DNA from: DASQDN01 sp035630195
GTDB taxonomy: Bacteria; Acidobacteriota; Terriglobia; Bryobacterales; Bryobacteraceae
Direction of reading: 5' to 3'
NCBI GenBank assembly: GCA_035630195.1
Contig: DASQLD010000472.1
Coordinates: forward strand, 1-5,531
Length of the DNA: 5,531 nucleotides
Shown piece after piece: positions 5,490 to 5,531 of this stretch. Every line of letters begins with the position of its first letter. Position 1 is the first letter of the stretch. Below the pieces are notes generated by a model that worked only from the letters and a program-made list of their open reading frames with translations, had not been told where the DNA came from and did no database searches. The position numbers and the translations under genes are program-made.

Positions 5490-5531
5490 TATGCCGTCTA
5501 TTGAAACCCGGCCGCAAGTGATTCGGGTGTG

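Overview
The window looks like a moderately GC-rich bacterial accessory region. Several genes start with TTG or GTG, and genes are packed with 4-base overlaps. The insertion-sequence transposase resembles a type I associate with soil and environmental lineages such as Acidobacteria, Myxococcota/Deltaproteobacteria and Nitrospirota. That is a recollection of family distribution, and the sequence alone does not fix the species.

Layout: (1) Bases 1-287 are the 3'-proximal part of a TcA-type insecticidal toxin-complex gene, read on the + strand and cut off before its natural end. (2) Bases 288-1619 are a complete insertion sequence of about 1.33 kb. It has imperfect 18-bp terminal inverted repeats, a single intact DDE transposase on the - strand, and an unusually long non-coding stretch (about 230 bp) behind the transposase. 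(3) Bases 1620-5416 hold a three-gene + strand cassette: an AbiEi-type antitoxin (damaged at its 5' end), an AbiEii-type nucleotidyltransferase toxin (intact), and a long primase-helicase of the TOTE conflict-system type that is split by one frameshift. Consecutive genes overlap through ATGA, so the set looks like one translationally coupled operon. (4) Bases 5417-5531 are intergenic, with a small hairpin and a possible promoter pointing out of the window.

How the parts fit: the insertion sequence lies exactly between two broken genes. TcA similarity stops at its left end, and AbiEi similarity begins at the first bases after its right end with the antitoxin's start codon already missing. No clear target-site duplication is visible. 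The junction therefore looks like a deletion or recombination scar rather than a clean insertion. The cassette combines an abortive-infection toxin-antitoxin pair with a primase-helicase thought to act in defence or inter-element conflict. It is a candidate composite defence locus, but this copy has lost its native promoter side and carries two apparent reading-frame lesions, so it may be decaying or silent.
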